From: UBA12567 sp964598425
GTDB lineage: Bacteria > Planctomycetota > Phycisphaerae > Phycisphaerales > SM1A02
Assembly: GCA_964598425.1 (NCBI GenBank)
Contig: CAZRBV010000014.1
Span: 1 to 62,388 of the forward strand
Length of the DNA: 62,388 nt
Direction of reading: 5' to 3'
In this document: positions 25,353 through 33,221 of the stretch, piece by piece
Position numbering within the stretch: position 1 is the stretch's first letter
How the letters are laid out: each line of letters starts with the position of its first letter
The notes under the pieces: model-generated
Told to the model about the DNA's origin: nothing
Databases searched by the model: none
Seen by the model: only the letters and a program-made list of their open reading frames with translations
Translations under genes and position numbers: made by a program

Positions 25353-26906
25353 TCACCCGGCGGCGACGAAGCCTGCCTTGTATTCCTCAATCGCGGTCGC
25401 GAACTGATCACCAATCTTCTTGAAAGACCGCTGCTCGACCAATTCGTCACGAAGGGGCTTCCCGGCACCGTTGAAGTACTCCAGGAGGCCTCGCTCGAAC
25501 TCGTGGACTCGCTCGAGATCGACGTCATCCAGGAATCCCTGGGTGCCAGCGTAGATCGAAATGCACTGGTCGATCACGTCGTACGGTGCATACTGGCCCT
25601 GCTTGAGCAGTTCCACCATGCGGGCACCGCGATCGAGCTGCCGTTGACTGGCCGCATCAAGCTCGGTACCGAGTTGTGCGAATGCCTCAAGTTCACGGAA
25701 GGCCGCCAGGTCGAGCCGGAGCGAACCAGCGACTTCCTTCATCGCTTTGATCTGGGCGTTGCCACCGACGCGACTGACCGAGATACCGGCGTTCACGGCC
25801 GGGCGGACACCCGAAGCGAAGAGCTCAGGCTGCAGGTAGATCTGGCCGTCGGTAATCGAAATGACGTTGGTCGGGATGTAGGCGGACACGTCGCCTTCCT
25901 GCGTCTCAATAATGGGCAGGGCTGTCAGCGAACCGCCGCCGTTCTCGTCCGAAAGCTTGGTGGCTCGTTCCAGAAGTCGGCTGTGGAGGTAGAAGACGTC
26001 TCCAGGGTAGGCTTCGCGGCCCGGCGGGCGGCGGAGAAGCAGGGAGAGCTGCCGGTATGCAGTCGCCTGCTTCGAGAGATCGTCGTAGACACAGAGGGCA
26101 TGCCTTGGCAGCTTTCCATCCTTGCCCTGATTCATGAAGTACTCAGCCATGGCGCATCCCGCATAGGGTGCGATGTACTGCAGGGGGGCGGGAGTCGAAG
26201 CACCAGCGTTCACGACGATGGTGTAGTCCATCGCGCCGTGCCGCTGCAGCGTGTCGACGACAGCCATGACGGTCGAGTCCTTCTGGCCGACAGCGACATA
26301 GACGCAGACGACTGCATCGTCGGTGCCCCAGAATTGCTTCTGGTTGATGATGGCATCGAGCGCGACGGCCGTCTTGCCGGTCTTTCGATCGCCAATGATG
26401 AGCTCTCGCTGACCACGGCCGATCGGAATCATCGAGTCGATGGCTTTGACGCCCGTTTGCAGCGGCTCGGTGACCGGCTGTCTGGCGGAGATGCCAGGGG
26501 CCACGATGTCGAGTTTCTGCGTGGCAGATGTCTCGATCGGGCCGCGGCCATCAATGGGATTACCGAGCGGGTCGACGATGCGGCCAAGCAACGCATCACC
26601 CGCAGGAACCTCAAGGAGGCGTCCGGTGGTCTTCACGGTGTCGCCCTCGCGGACGGCGAGATTGTCACCGTAAATGACGGCGCCGACGGTGTCGGACTCC
26701 AGGTTCATCGCTTGTCCCATGACGGGACCACGGTTGGTGTCAAACTCAAGCAGTTCGCCAGCCATGCACGAGGAGAGACCGTAGACGCGGGCAATGCCGT
26801 CGCCGACCTCCACGACTCGGCCGACTTCGGAGACTTCCAGCTCGCTTGAGAACTGTTCAATTTCCTGCTTGATGACAGCGGTGATTTCGTCGGTCTTGAT
26901 CTTCAA
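25353..26906 (-). CDS. atpA: F-type ATP synthase subunit alpha
   Basis: 517 residues from TTG 26906 (LKIKTDEITAVIKQEIEQF). Seen: VVEVGDGIARVYGL, Walker A-like GDRKTGKTAVALDAI, IAPYAGCAMAEYFMNQGKD, DLSKQATAYRQLSLLLRRPPGREAYPGD split over the usual region, and SVSRVGGNAQIKAMK. Alpha is the non-catalytic nucleotide-binding F1 subunit. AGGA lies about 10 bases before the TTG. It is the last gene of the operon here: a terminator follows, and gamma, beta and epsilon genes are absent. Confidence 0.96.
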   Translation of the reverse strand: MKIKTDEITAVIKQEIEQFSSELEVSEVGRVVEVGDGIARVYGLSSCMAGELLEFDTNRGPVMGQAMNLESDTVGAVIYGDNLAVREGDTVKTTGRLLEVPAGDALLGRIVDPLGNPIDGRGPIETSATQKLDIVAPGISARQPVTEPLQTGVKAIDSMIPIGRGQRELIIGDRKTGKTAVALDAIINQKQFWGTDDAVVCVYVAVGQKDSTVMAVVDTLQRHGAMDYTIVVNAGASTPAPLQYIAPYAGCAMAEYFMNQGKDGKLPRHALCVYDDLSKQATAYRQLSLLLRRPPGREAYPGDVFYLHSRLLERATKLSDENGGGSLTALPIIETQEGDVSAYIPTNVISITDGQIYLQPELFASGVRPAVNAGISVSRVGGNAQIKAMKEVAGSLRLDLAAFRELEAFAQLGTELDAASQRQLDRGARMVELLKQGQYAPYDVIDQCISIYAGTQGFLDDVDLERVHEFERGLLEYFNGAGKPLRDELVEQRSFKKIGDQFATAIEEYKAGFVAAG

Positions 26907-26920
26907 GGGTCTGTGTCCTG

Positions 26921-27685
26921 TCAGTCGGTTGAACCGGACTGCTGCGTTGGTGCCCCATTCTTCGGGGCAATCTCCCACTCGGCGGTCACACTCGCGGTGA
27001 CCGTCACCATGCCCCCACTGATGGCGGGGGCGGAATCACTATCCATGGATCGCATCACGGCTGTTCCTGCCATGAAAGCGTGCTCGACGGGGCGGGGCGG
27101 TGAAGCGTTTGCGCCATCGAGAGAAAGACGAAGAATCTGGACCAGCCCGACATTCGAGGCGTTGGCCAGACTTGTGGCATCGGCGATGGCATGTTGAGCC
27201 GCCTGCCTGATGGCCTCTTGCCGGCTCGTTCGGGGATCTGCAAGCGTGAAGTACAGCGACCCAATGTCGTTGGCTCCAGCTTCGGCAGCTTTCGCTACCA
27301 GAATGCCAGCCATGTCCATTCGGCTTGATGTCACCGACAGGTTGGATCGGACCGAGTACCCGACAATTGCCGGTGTCCAGGTGCTTGCATCCACATTGCG
27401 AGGTCTCGGCTTCCACTGCGGCGTGATGTCGTACCGGCCGGTGTGCCACTCGTCGTGCTTCTTCAGGCCAAGATCGATGACCATGTCCACCAGCGCGGCC
27501 ATCGTGCGATCGACTTCGGAACGGGCTTCTTCGACGGTCGGTTTGCTTGAGCTCGCGCCAATTGTCAGCGAGAACTGGTCCGCCGGGATTTCAAGCCGGG
27601 CGTCGCCGTTGACCGTGAGCGTGCACGGCGCCGCGACACAGGTCGCGGACGCCAGGGCAGCCAACATCACGGCAAGGCGAATCAC
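26921..27685 (-). CDS. Exported SIMPL (DUF541) domain protein inside the atp operon
   Basis: 254 residues from GTG 27685, which overlaps the atpH stop as GTGA. A signal peptide (IRLAVMLAALASATCVAA) is followed by the SIMPL pattern: LTVNGDARLEIPADQFSLTIG, SKPTVEEARSEVDRTMAALV, QEAIRQAAQHAIADATSLA, and VTVTASVTAEWEI. SIMPL proteins such as BP26/YggE form periplasmic oligomers; their function is unclear. It sits between atpH and atpA, a place normally without any gene, and ends 14 bp before atpA. Confidence 0.85.
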   Translation of the reverse strand: MIRLAVMLAALASATCVAAPCTLTVNGDARLEIPADQFSLTIGASSSKPTVEEARSEVDRTMAALVDMVIDLGLKKHDEWHTGRYDITPQWKPRPRNVDASTWTPAIVGYSVRSNLSVTSSRMDMAGILVAKAAEAGANDIGSLYFTLADPRTSRQEAIRQAAQHAIADATSLANASNVGLVQILRLSLDGANASPPRPVEHAFMAGTAVMRSMDSDSAPAISGGMVTVTASVTAEWEIAPKNGAPTQQSGSTD

Positions 27686-28305
27686 GTGAAGTGCTCCTCC
27701 TGGTCAGGGACGGCCATGAAGTCACGTGGCGTGTTTGAAATCACGCGGTTGCCTTGAACCTGCAGGCCACGTTCGAACTGCTTGAGCCTTGCAGCGACCG
27801 AGCCATCGACAAGCGTGTCTCCAATGCGAATCTTGATGCCGCCGATGAGCGACGCATCGGTCCACGCGTGAAGCACCGGTTCTTTGCCGAGAATCTCATG
27901 CAGCTTGCTGCTGAGCAGGTTCTGGCTCTCTGCATCCAGTGGTACCGCCGTCCAGGCATCGACTTCGATTCGCCCCCAGGCCTCTTGAACCATCTCGTCG
28001 AAGGCGGCATGAATCGTTTCGATTCGGCCAATCCGACCGTTGGTGTTCAAGACGAGCATGAAACGGAGCACGAGATCCGTGACCCGGTCTGCGAAGATTG
28101 TTCTGATGCCCAGTCCGCGTCGGGCTGTGTCAATGACGGGAGAGTCGAGGTACTCGCGGAAGCTGGGATCGCTTCGGACGAGTTCGCACACCTGCTCCAA
28201 TTCGTCCGCGACTTCCAGGATCTTGTCCCGACCGCCAGCCTCGTTGCAGAGGTCAAACAGGCTTCGGGCGTAGATGCGGGCGAGTGTATCGGTCTGGGCG
28301 GGCAT
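27682..28305 (-). CDS. atpH: F-type ATP synthase subunit delta
   Basis: 207 residues, a little longer than the usual ~180. N-terminal helical domain: TLARIYARSLFDLCNEAG, then FREYLDSPVIDTARR and DLVLRFMLVLNTNGRIGRI. C-terminal: ASLIGGIKIRIGDTLVDGSVAARLKQFERGL, the conserved delta/OSCP ending, followed by ~20 extra residues. It ties F1 to the b-subunit stator. It sits 17 bp after atpF and overlaps the SIMPL gene by GTGA. Confidence 0.93.
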   Translation of the reverse strand: MPAQTDTLARIYARSLFDLCNEAGGRDKILEVADELEQVCELVRSDPSFREYLDSPVIDTARRGLGIRTIFADRVTDLVLRFMLVLNTNGRIGRIETIHAAFDEMVQEAWGRIEVDAWTAVPLDAESQNLLSSKLHEILGKEPVLHAWTDASLIGGIKIRIGDTLVDGSVAARLKQFERGLQVQGNRVISNTPRDFMAVPDQEEHFT

Positions 28306-28322
28306 GGTCGATTCTCGATTGC

Positions 28323-28853
28323 TCAGCCAGCGTTGGCTTGAGCAAACTCCTGAAGGGTGCGATCAACCAGATCACGCTGATCGTCCGCTGTAATCTCACG
28401 CTCGAGAATCCGTCCGGCGATGGCCGACGAGATATCTGCTGCGTGAGCATTGATGTCTTTGATGGCCGCTTCGCGGGCGGTATCGATTTCTCGATGTGCC
28501 TGTGCGCGAAGCGAACTCAGTTCGGACTCGGCCTTGGCGCGAAGATCTGCAGCAGCCTGCTCGGCACTTCCGCGGGCTTTGGCGATGAGCTCGTTCGACT
28601 CGATGCGAGCCGCTCGAAGCGCTTCTTCCTGCTGACGCAATGCGTCGGCAGCCTCGGCCCGAGCGGCCTCGGCGCGTTCGATTTCACCGCGGATCTTCTG
28701 GTCCCGTTCATCCAATCCGGCCAGAATCTTGGGCCAGACCAGAACGGCAGCAACGCCGAAGAAGATCAGAAAGACGACGACGGTCGTGACGAGCGTCAGC
28801 CATTCAACTTGAACGGGGTTTCCACCCGCTTCGGATGCGAGAAGGTGCAGCAT
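28323..28853 (-). CDS. atpF: F-type ATP synthase subunit b
   Basis: 176 residues from ATG 28853; GGAG lies 8 bases before it, so the upstream GTG 28874 is not used. One membrane helix (~18-38, LVTTVVVFLIFFGVAAVLVWPKIL begins it) is followed by a long charged coiled coil (KIRGEIERAEAARAEAADAL and on) forming the peripheral stalk. Only one b gene is present, so a homodimer is expected unless a b' lies elsewhere. Confidence 0.93.
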   Translation of the reverse strand: MLHLLASEAGGNPVQVEWLTLVTTVVVFLIFFGVAAVLVWPKILAGLDERDQKIRGEIERAEAARAEAADALRQQEEALRAARIESNELIAKARGSAEQAAADLRAKAESELSSLRAQAHREIDTAREAAIKDINAHAADISSAIAGRILEREITADDQRDLVDRTLQEFAQANAG

Positions 28854-28924
28854 CGAATCGCTCCAGAGGTGCACGCGCGTTCCGTCGGGGAATCACCCCG
28901 AAGGAACGCGTCATGCGAACTTGA

Positions 28925-29245
28925 TCAGAGGATGGCCAGAAGGCCGACCACGACGGCGAAGAGGGCCACGCCCTCGACCAGGGCCGCCGTAATGATCATG
29001 TTTGTACCGATCGTTCCGGCCATTTCAGGCTGACGGGCGATCGACTCGACGGCACCGCCACCGATTCGTCCGATGCCGATACCAGCACCGACAACTGCGA
29101 GGCCGGCGGCGATTCCGCCACCAATGCCCTTGAGGCCACTGCCCATGGCAGCGGCGGCGTCAGCGCCTTCGGCGGCCATGGCCGTGTCGCCAAAGAAGGC
29201 GAGGCCGAGGTAGGTCAGTCCGATCATGACAATGATGTTCTTCAT
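28925..29245 (-). CDS. atpE: F-type ATP synthase subunit c
   Basis: 106 residues. An N-terminal hydrophobic segment with AMAAEG looks like a cleavable signal or extra helix, then two c-subunit helices joined by the polar loop ARQPE. The ion-binding carboxylate is in AALVEGVALF; the Gln of helix 1 and the Ser-Thr after the Glu that mark Na+ rings are absent, so a proton ring is inferred. The proteolipid forms the rotor in the membrane. Confidence 0.95.
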   Translation of the reverse strand: MKNIIVMIGLTYLGLAFFGDTAMAAEGADAAAAMGSGLKGIGGGIAAGLAVVGAGIGIGRIGGGAVESIARQPEMAGTIGTNMIITAALVEGVALFAVVVGLLAIL

Positions 29246-29331
29246 GGCTCTGCTTCGTGTTCTCTCTCGGCCCCAAAGGACCTCAGGGAAGGACGCCGTG
29301 GGACACGTCCGATGGAAGGTGATGAACTGCT

Positions 29332-29357
29332 GCGATCCGTCCCACTTTGCGGATCGC
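29332..29357 (-). promoter_or_regulatory. Intercistronic hairpin between atpB and atpE
   Basis: Perfect 8-bp inverted repeat GCGATCCG / CGGATCGC around a 10-base loop, immediately after the atpB stop and 86 bp before atpE, in the longest gap (120 bp) of the atp operon. No T-run follows, so it suits transcript processing or stabilisation, which could raise c-subunit output; that role is inference. Confidence 0.35.
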
Positions 29358-29365
29358 TTGACTGT

Positions 29366-30271
29366 TTAGTGGGCCAACGCCTTCTCAGGGGCGTGTGACT
29401 CGTCATGTTCTTCGTGCTCTTCGTGATGGTGCGTCATCTGTCCGATGAAGACCGTCGTGAGGAACATGAAGATGAAGGCTTGCAGGAACGCGACGAACAA
29501 CTCCAGGAAACTGATTGGAATCGCCGCGATGATGGAAACGATTGAAATCGTGCCCGATGTGAGCCAGTTCATGGTGCTGGCGTAGGCCATCGTGCCAAAT
29601 GATGCGAGTACGGCCATCAATGTGTGGCCTGCGACCATGTTGGCGAAGAGTCGAATGGCCAGCGCGACCGGCTTGATGAACAGGCCAAGAAGTTCAACCG
29701 GCAGCATGATCGGCAGCAGGTAGAGCGGGGCGCCTCCGGTGAGATGGCTTGCCCAGCCCTTGATGCCGAGCGACCGAAAGCCCTGGTACTGAATGGCGAT
29801 GAATGACATGAGCGCCAGACCAAGTGTGACTGCGAGGTTGGCAGTGGCGGTTCCGCCGAACAGCATCCAGCGATCAACTGATGAGTTCAGGCCGGTGAAG
29901 GCGTGCTGCACATCAAGCGTCGGAACGAGGCCGAGCAGATTGCATGTCAGAATGAAGAAGAAGAGCGAGAGCAGGAAAGGCAGGAATCGCCTCGTGTCCT
30001 CTCCGAGTATTGGCCGGATGGCATTCTCGATGAGGTACATCGAAATGACCTCAATGAGTTGAGCGAAACGACCCTTCGTGAGATGCCGGTCGGTTCCCTG
30101 AATCTCGTCCCCGGTCTTGATCGCAGCGGCTGCCCAGAGGAGCGCAGCCATACCGATAAGCCCCGCCACGACGAGCGTGACCATGTGCATGCTCAGGCTG
30201 TCATGAACCCACGGAAGCTTCTGATCAATGACGTGGTGAATCGGATTGTCGGACGCCAGCAGGTGCATCAT
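29366..30271 (-). CDS. atpB: F-type ATP synthase subunit a
   Basis: 301 residues, about six membrane helices. Seen: IENAIRPILGEDTRRFLPFLLSLFFFI, NLLGLVPTLD, the half-channel block FIKPVALAIRLFANMVAGHTL with the essential Arg, and FLELFVAFLQAFIFMFLT. The C-terminal tail is rich in His and Glu (HHHEEHEEHDESH), an uncommon extension that could bind metal or act in pH sensing. Proton path subunit facing the c ring. Confidence 0.95.
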   Translation of the reverse strand: MMHLLASDNPIHHVIDQKLPWVHDSLSMHMVTLVVAGLIGMAALLWAAAAIKTGDEIQGTDRHLTKGRFAQLIEVISMYLIENAIRPILGEDTRRFLPFLLSLFFFILTCNLLGLVPTLDVQHAFTGLNSSVDRWMLFGGTATANLAVTLGLALMSFIAIQYQGFRSLGIKGWASHLTGGAPLYLLPIMLPVELLGLFIKPVALAIRLFANMVAGHTLMAVLASFGTMAYASTMNWLTSGTISIVSIIAAIPISFLELFVAFLQAFIFMFLTTVFIGQMTHHHEEHEEHDESHAPEKALAH

Positions 30272-30337
30272 CGGTAGTTTGGGGGTGGGACTGAGTCCCT
30301 GAAAATCACCTGAAGTGGAAGAGCCGTTCGGGGCCGC

Positions 30338-30754
30338 TCAAAGTGCTTCCCGCTTGAATCGGCGGGCAGCAATTGTGGTCTCGCCGATGAGTACGGGAAC
30401 GAGTCCCGCAAGCGCGCCGATGAGCAGAGGGCCCGCCGGCAGGCGAGCCGCGAAGTATAGCAGCAGGCAGACTCCAATGGTGCCGATGACGCGTCCCGTG
30501 GACGCTGCCACAAGCAACCCCCCCCACATCAAGATGGGGCGTGGTTTCCAGGGCCGAAGCAGCAGCACAACCGCTACGGACACTACTGCCGTGACGCCGA
30601 TCGCAAGCAGGCCAGGGCCGAGTGCAGCCTCGCCCCAGGACCCGAATTGGCATGCAATCAGCCACATGGCGGCCACGGCTGCTGGTGCTCCGACCGCGAC
30701 CCCGAGGAGTGGCTTCCCGGGCAACGAAATAGCAGGCTGCATGTCGCCGCTCAT
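30338..30754 (-). CDS. Small membrane protein in the atp operon (subunit I position)
   Basis: 138 residues with about four membrane helices (LLGVAVGAPAAVAAMWLIAC; GPGLLAIGVTAVVSVAVVLL; ILMWGGLLVAASTGRVIG; LLIGALAGLVPVLIGE). It lies where atpI normally stands, between atpZ and atpB, and overlaps the upstream gene by ATGA, so an AtpI-like role in c-ring assembly is inferred from place and topology. Sequence similarity to AtpI is too weak to name it. Confidence 0.6.
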   Translation of the reverse strand: MSGDMQPAISLPGKPLLGVAVGAPAAVAAMWLIACQFGSWGEAALGPGLLAIGVTAVVSVAVVLLLRPWKPRPILMWGGLLVAASTGRVIGTIGVCLLLYFAARLPAGPLLIGALAGLVPVLIGETTIAARRFKREAL

Positions 30755-31011
30755 GGCTTTCGACGTTCCTCTTCAAGCCGCCGATTCTCCACGAGCGCCG
30801 CTCGGATGAAACCGGTCATTCCCACGAGTACTCCGGCCACCGCGCCGACCACCACCCATGTCCGCTCAAAGCCAAATCCCCAATCGGCCAGCCAGCCCAG
30901 CAGGGCCCCAGCGACGACTTCGGTTGTCAGCGTGAATCCCATCGCGGAAAGCCGCCACAGGCGATTCTGGTCGTTTGGGGTGCCGCTGCGCTTGCCTGTT
31001 GGGAGGACCAT
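30751..31011 (-). CDS. atpZ: AtpZ/AtpI-family membrane protein
   Basis: 86 residues with two membrane helices (TLTTEVVAGALLGWLADWGFG and WVVVGAVAGVLVGMTGFIRA) and basic ends. The GWLADWGFG...GAVAGVLVG pattern is typical of the AtpZ/AtpI group that accompanies F-type ATP synthase operons and is linked to Mg2+ handling or ring assembly. Eight bp follow the nuoI stop, so it is read from the same message. Confidence 0.75.
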   Translation of the reverse strand: MVLPTGKRSGTPNDQNRLWRLSAMGFTLTTEVVAGALLGWLADWGFGFERTWVVVGAVAGVLVGMTGFIRAALVENRRLEEERRKP

Positions 31012-31019
31012 GCGACGTC

Positions 31020-31577
31020 CTACATCGGCTTCTCATCACAGGTCTGGTCGTAGACCTGGAGGAGTTTCGCCTTGTCGAAAATCATCTCGTTGCGACTCAG
31101 GCCGACGATTTCGTATCGCGGCGTCAGCTCAATGGCATCGACGGGGCACGCTTCCTCGCACATACCGCAGAAAATGCACCGCAATTCGTCAATATCGAAT
31201 TGCTTGGGGTACTTCTCTCGATCCTCCCAGGGTGCTTCGTCGGCCACGATGTGGATGCAGTTCGCCGGGCAGGCTGTCGAGCACATGAAACAGGCAACGC
31301 ACCGGACCCGGCCTTCTTCATCGCGATTGAGCCGATGGACGCCTCGAAAGGTCTGTGTGTACTGGCCGCCTTCGAGGACACCATGGTGCTCCCGGCGGTC
31401 CTCCGGGTACTGCAGCACTCGAATGTTCTTCGTGTTCTTGCCGTCGCGGCCAACATTGCCGAGGCAGTGGCGGAGCGTCGTTCCAAGTCCTTTGAAGACA
31501 GCGGGCAGAAAGAGCCGGTCGGCGCGGCTCATCGGCGGGGGGGTGACATCGACGATCTGGGTGGGGTCAATCGACAT
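31020..31577 (-). CDS. nuoI: NADH-quinone oxidoreductase subunit I
   Basis: 185 residues. Two 4Fe-4S cassettes: CVACFMCSTACPANC and CIFCGMCEEACPVDAI, which carry clusters N6a and N6b in the connecting arm of complex I; also IRVLQYPEDRREHHG and TPRYEIVGLSRNEMIFDK of the family. The N terminus has a hydrophobic patch for membrane contact. It is separated from all other nuo genes and instead opens the ATP synthase gene run. Confidence 0.94.
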   Translation of the reverse strand: MSIDPTQIVDVTPPPMSRADRLFLPAVFKGLGTTLRHCLGNVGRDGKNTKNIRVLQYPEDRREHHGVLEGGQYTQTFRGVHRLNRDEEGRVRCVACFMCSTACPANCIHIVADEAPWEDREKYPKQFDIDELRCIFCGMCEEACPVDAIELTPRYEIVGLSRNEMIFDKAKLLQVYDQTCDEKPM

Positions 31578-31622
31578 GGGAGCCGCAATGGTAGGGAATC
31601 AATGCCGCCCCTGAGCGGCTCG

Positions 31623-33221
31623 CTATCCGTTTCGCCAGAATCGAGGGTGGAACAGCACGAGAATGACGAACACCTCGAGCCGACCGACGAGCATCAGAAA
31701 GCACAGAAAGACCTTGGAGGCATCGCTGAACCAGCCGTAATTCTGAATCGCCCCAACGCGGTCGAGCCCTGGACCGACGGTGCAGATCGTCGCGAGGCTC
31801 GCCGTCGCGGCGGTGGCGAAACTGCAATTCGTCGATTCTGCTTCGAGAGCCTGCAGGACGACGGCTCCCAGCCCAAGGAGCAAGACCGTACCGAGGACGT
31901 AGGTCACGACATTGAGTTTCTGCTCGCGGTCGATGACCTGACCGCTGACTTTCAGTGGCCTGACGACGTCTGGTCTGAAGAACCTCTCAAGTTCGCCCCA
32001 GAGCACCCGCAGGGAGATCCAGATACGGACGACCTTGACCCCGCCAGCGGTCGAACCGGCCGAGCCTCCAACAAACATCAGCACAATGATCATGGCTTTG
32101 GCCGCGAAGGGCCAGAGGTCAAAGTCGAAGGTGGCATATCCCGTCGTTGTCTGCTGGGACACGACCGTAAAGGCTGCAGCCCGGAGGCTCTCACCACCGG
32201 TCGCAGCGACTTCGCTGCCATTGCTCAAGACGAGCGGCTCTCCGTGTCCGACCAGCGCGGCGGTTACAAGCGCCGTGCCTCCAAGCAGACAGAGCAGATA
32301 GATTCGAAACTCTGTGTCTTTGAGAGCAGCCTTCCACCGCCCCTTGAGAAACGCGAGCAGCACCGTGAAGTTTGATCCGGCGATCACCATAAACACTATG
32401 AGCACAATCTCAGCGGCAAGCGACTCAGGCCTGGCGATGCTCGCATTGCGGGTGCTGAAGCCACCCGTTGCGAGTGTGGTGAACGTGTGGTTTGCCGCAT
32501 CGAACAGACTCATCCCGGTCACAAGCAGCAGGATGATCTGCGCTGCCGTGAGTCCTGCGTAGAGCGTCCAGAGTCTCCGGGCAGTCTGTCTGATCGTTGG
32601 CCTGACGCCTTCAGGGTCGGGACCAGGCGACTCAATTCGGAAGAGTTTCTTTGCAGCGGTCCCGAGTCCGGGAAGAATGGCGACAAACAACACGAGGATT
32701 CCGAGGCCGCCGAGCCACTGAATGAGCGATCGCCAAAGGAGCAGCGAGCGGGGCAGCGACTCTATGTCGCTCAACACCGTTGCGCCGGTCGTTGTCATGC
32801 CGCTCATGGCTTCGAAATAGCAGTCGATGACAGAGTGGAACGGATGGCTTTCGGGCACACCGTCAGCAAGTGTCGCCCAGACCAGAAACGGGCTTGCCGC
32901 TATGGCGGCACCGATGACCCAAGACCCGGTCGTTACGAGCGCAGCGTCCTTTCGACTCATGCGATACGGCCGCAGCGTGGTCGACCGTGAGCGTGTTCGA
33001 GCCGCCGCGCCCGAGGCTACTGCGCTGTGACCGTACCACCACGCCAACGCGCCGATCGCAGCTGAGGCACCTCCCGAGCCGAGCAGACTCAGTTCGGCAG
33101 CATCCAGCATCAGACCGCCGTCGCCTGGGATCAGAAAGAAGACGAGTCCGACTGCGGCAAGCAACGACCCAAGCAGCAGCCCGAGCTTGCCCCATTGGGC
33201 CAGTACGAACTGAAGATTCAC
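31623..33221 (-). CDS. trkH: Trk-type potassium uptake membrane subunit TrkH
   Basis: 532 residues, eleven or twelve membrane helices in the four-fold M1-P-M2 layout. Pore-loop filters are visible: SGMTTTGATVL, TLATGGFSTRN, SQQTTTGYATFD and TICTVGPGLD, together with MFVGGSAGSTAGGVKVVR. It moves K+ with the TrkA regulator encoded just upstream (ATGA overlap at 33218-33221). It ends 45 bp before nuoI. Confidence 0.95.
   Translation of the reverse strand: MNLQFVLAQWGKLGLLLGSLLAAVGLVFFLIPGDGGLMLDAAELSLLGSGGASAAIGALAWWYGHSAVASGAAARTRSRSTTLRPYRMSRKDAALVTTGSWVIGAAIAASPFLVWATLADGVPESHPFHSVIDCYFEAMSGMTTTGATVLSDIESLPRSLLLWRSLIQWLGGLGILVLFVAILPGLGTAAKKLFRIESPGPDPEGVRPTIRQTARRLWTLYAGLTAAQIILLLVTGMSLFDAANHTFTTLATGGFSTRNASIARPESLAAEIVLIVFMVIAGSNFTVLLAFLKGRWKAALKDTEFRIYLLCLLGGTALVTAALVGHGEPLVLSNGSEVAATGGESLRAAAFTVVSQQTTTGYATFDFDLWPFAAKAMIIVLMFVGGSAGSTAGGVKVVRIWISLRVLWGELERFFRPDVVRPLKVSGQVIDREQKLNVVTYVLGTVLLLGLGAVVLQALEAESTNCSFATAATASLATICTVGPGLDRVGAIQNYGWFSDASKVFLCFLMLVGRLEVFVILVLFHPRFWRNG

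Noticed and set aside
25140..26849. 569-codon open frame on the plus strand
   Set aside because: Exactly antisense to atpA, whose motifs are unmistakable; long antisense frames are expected in GC-rich coding sequence and this one has no recognisable domain.
28874..29245. Sodium-type c ring
   Set aside because: The c subunit lacks the helix-1 Gln and the Glu-Ser-Thr signature; AALVEGVALF is the proton pattern.
30975..32375. 466-codon open frame on the plus strand
   Set aside because: Antisense to nuoI and trkH, with no ribosome site or known motif; a shadow of real genes.
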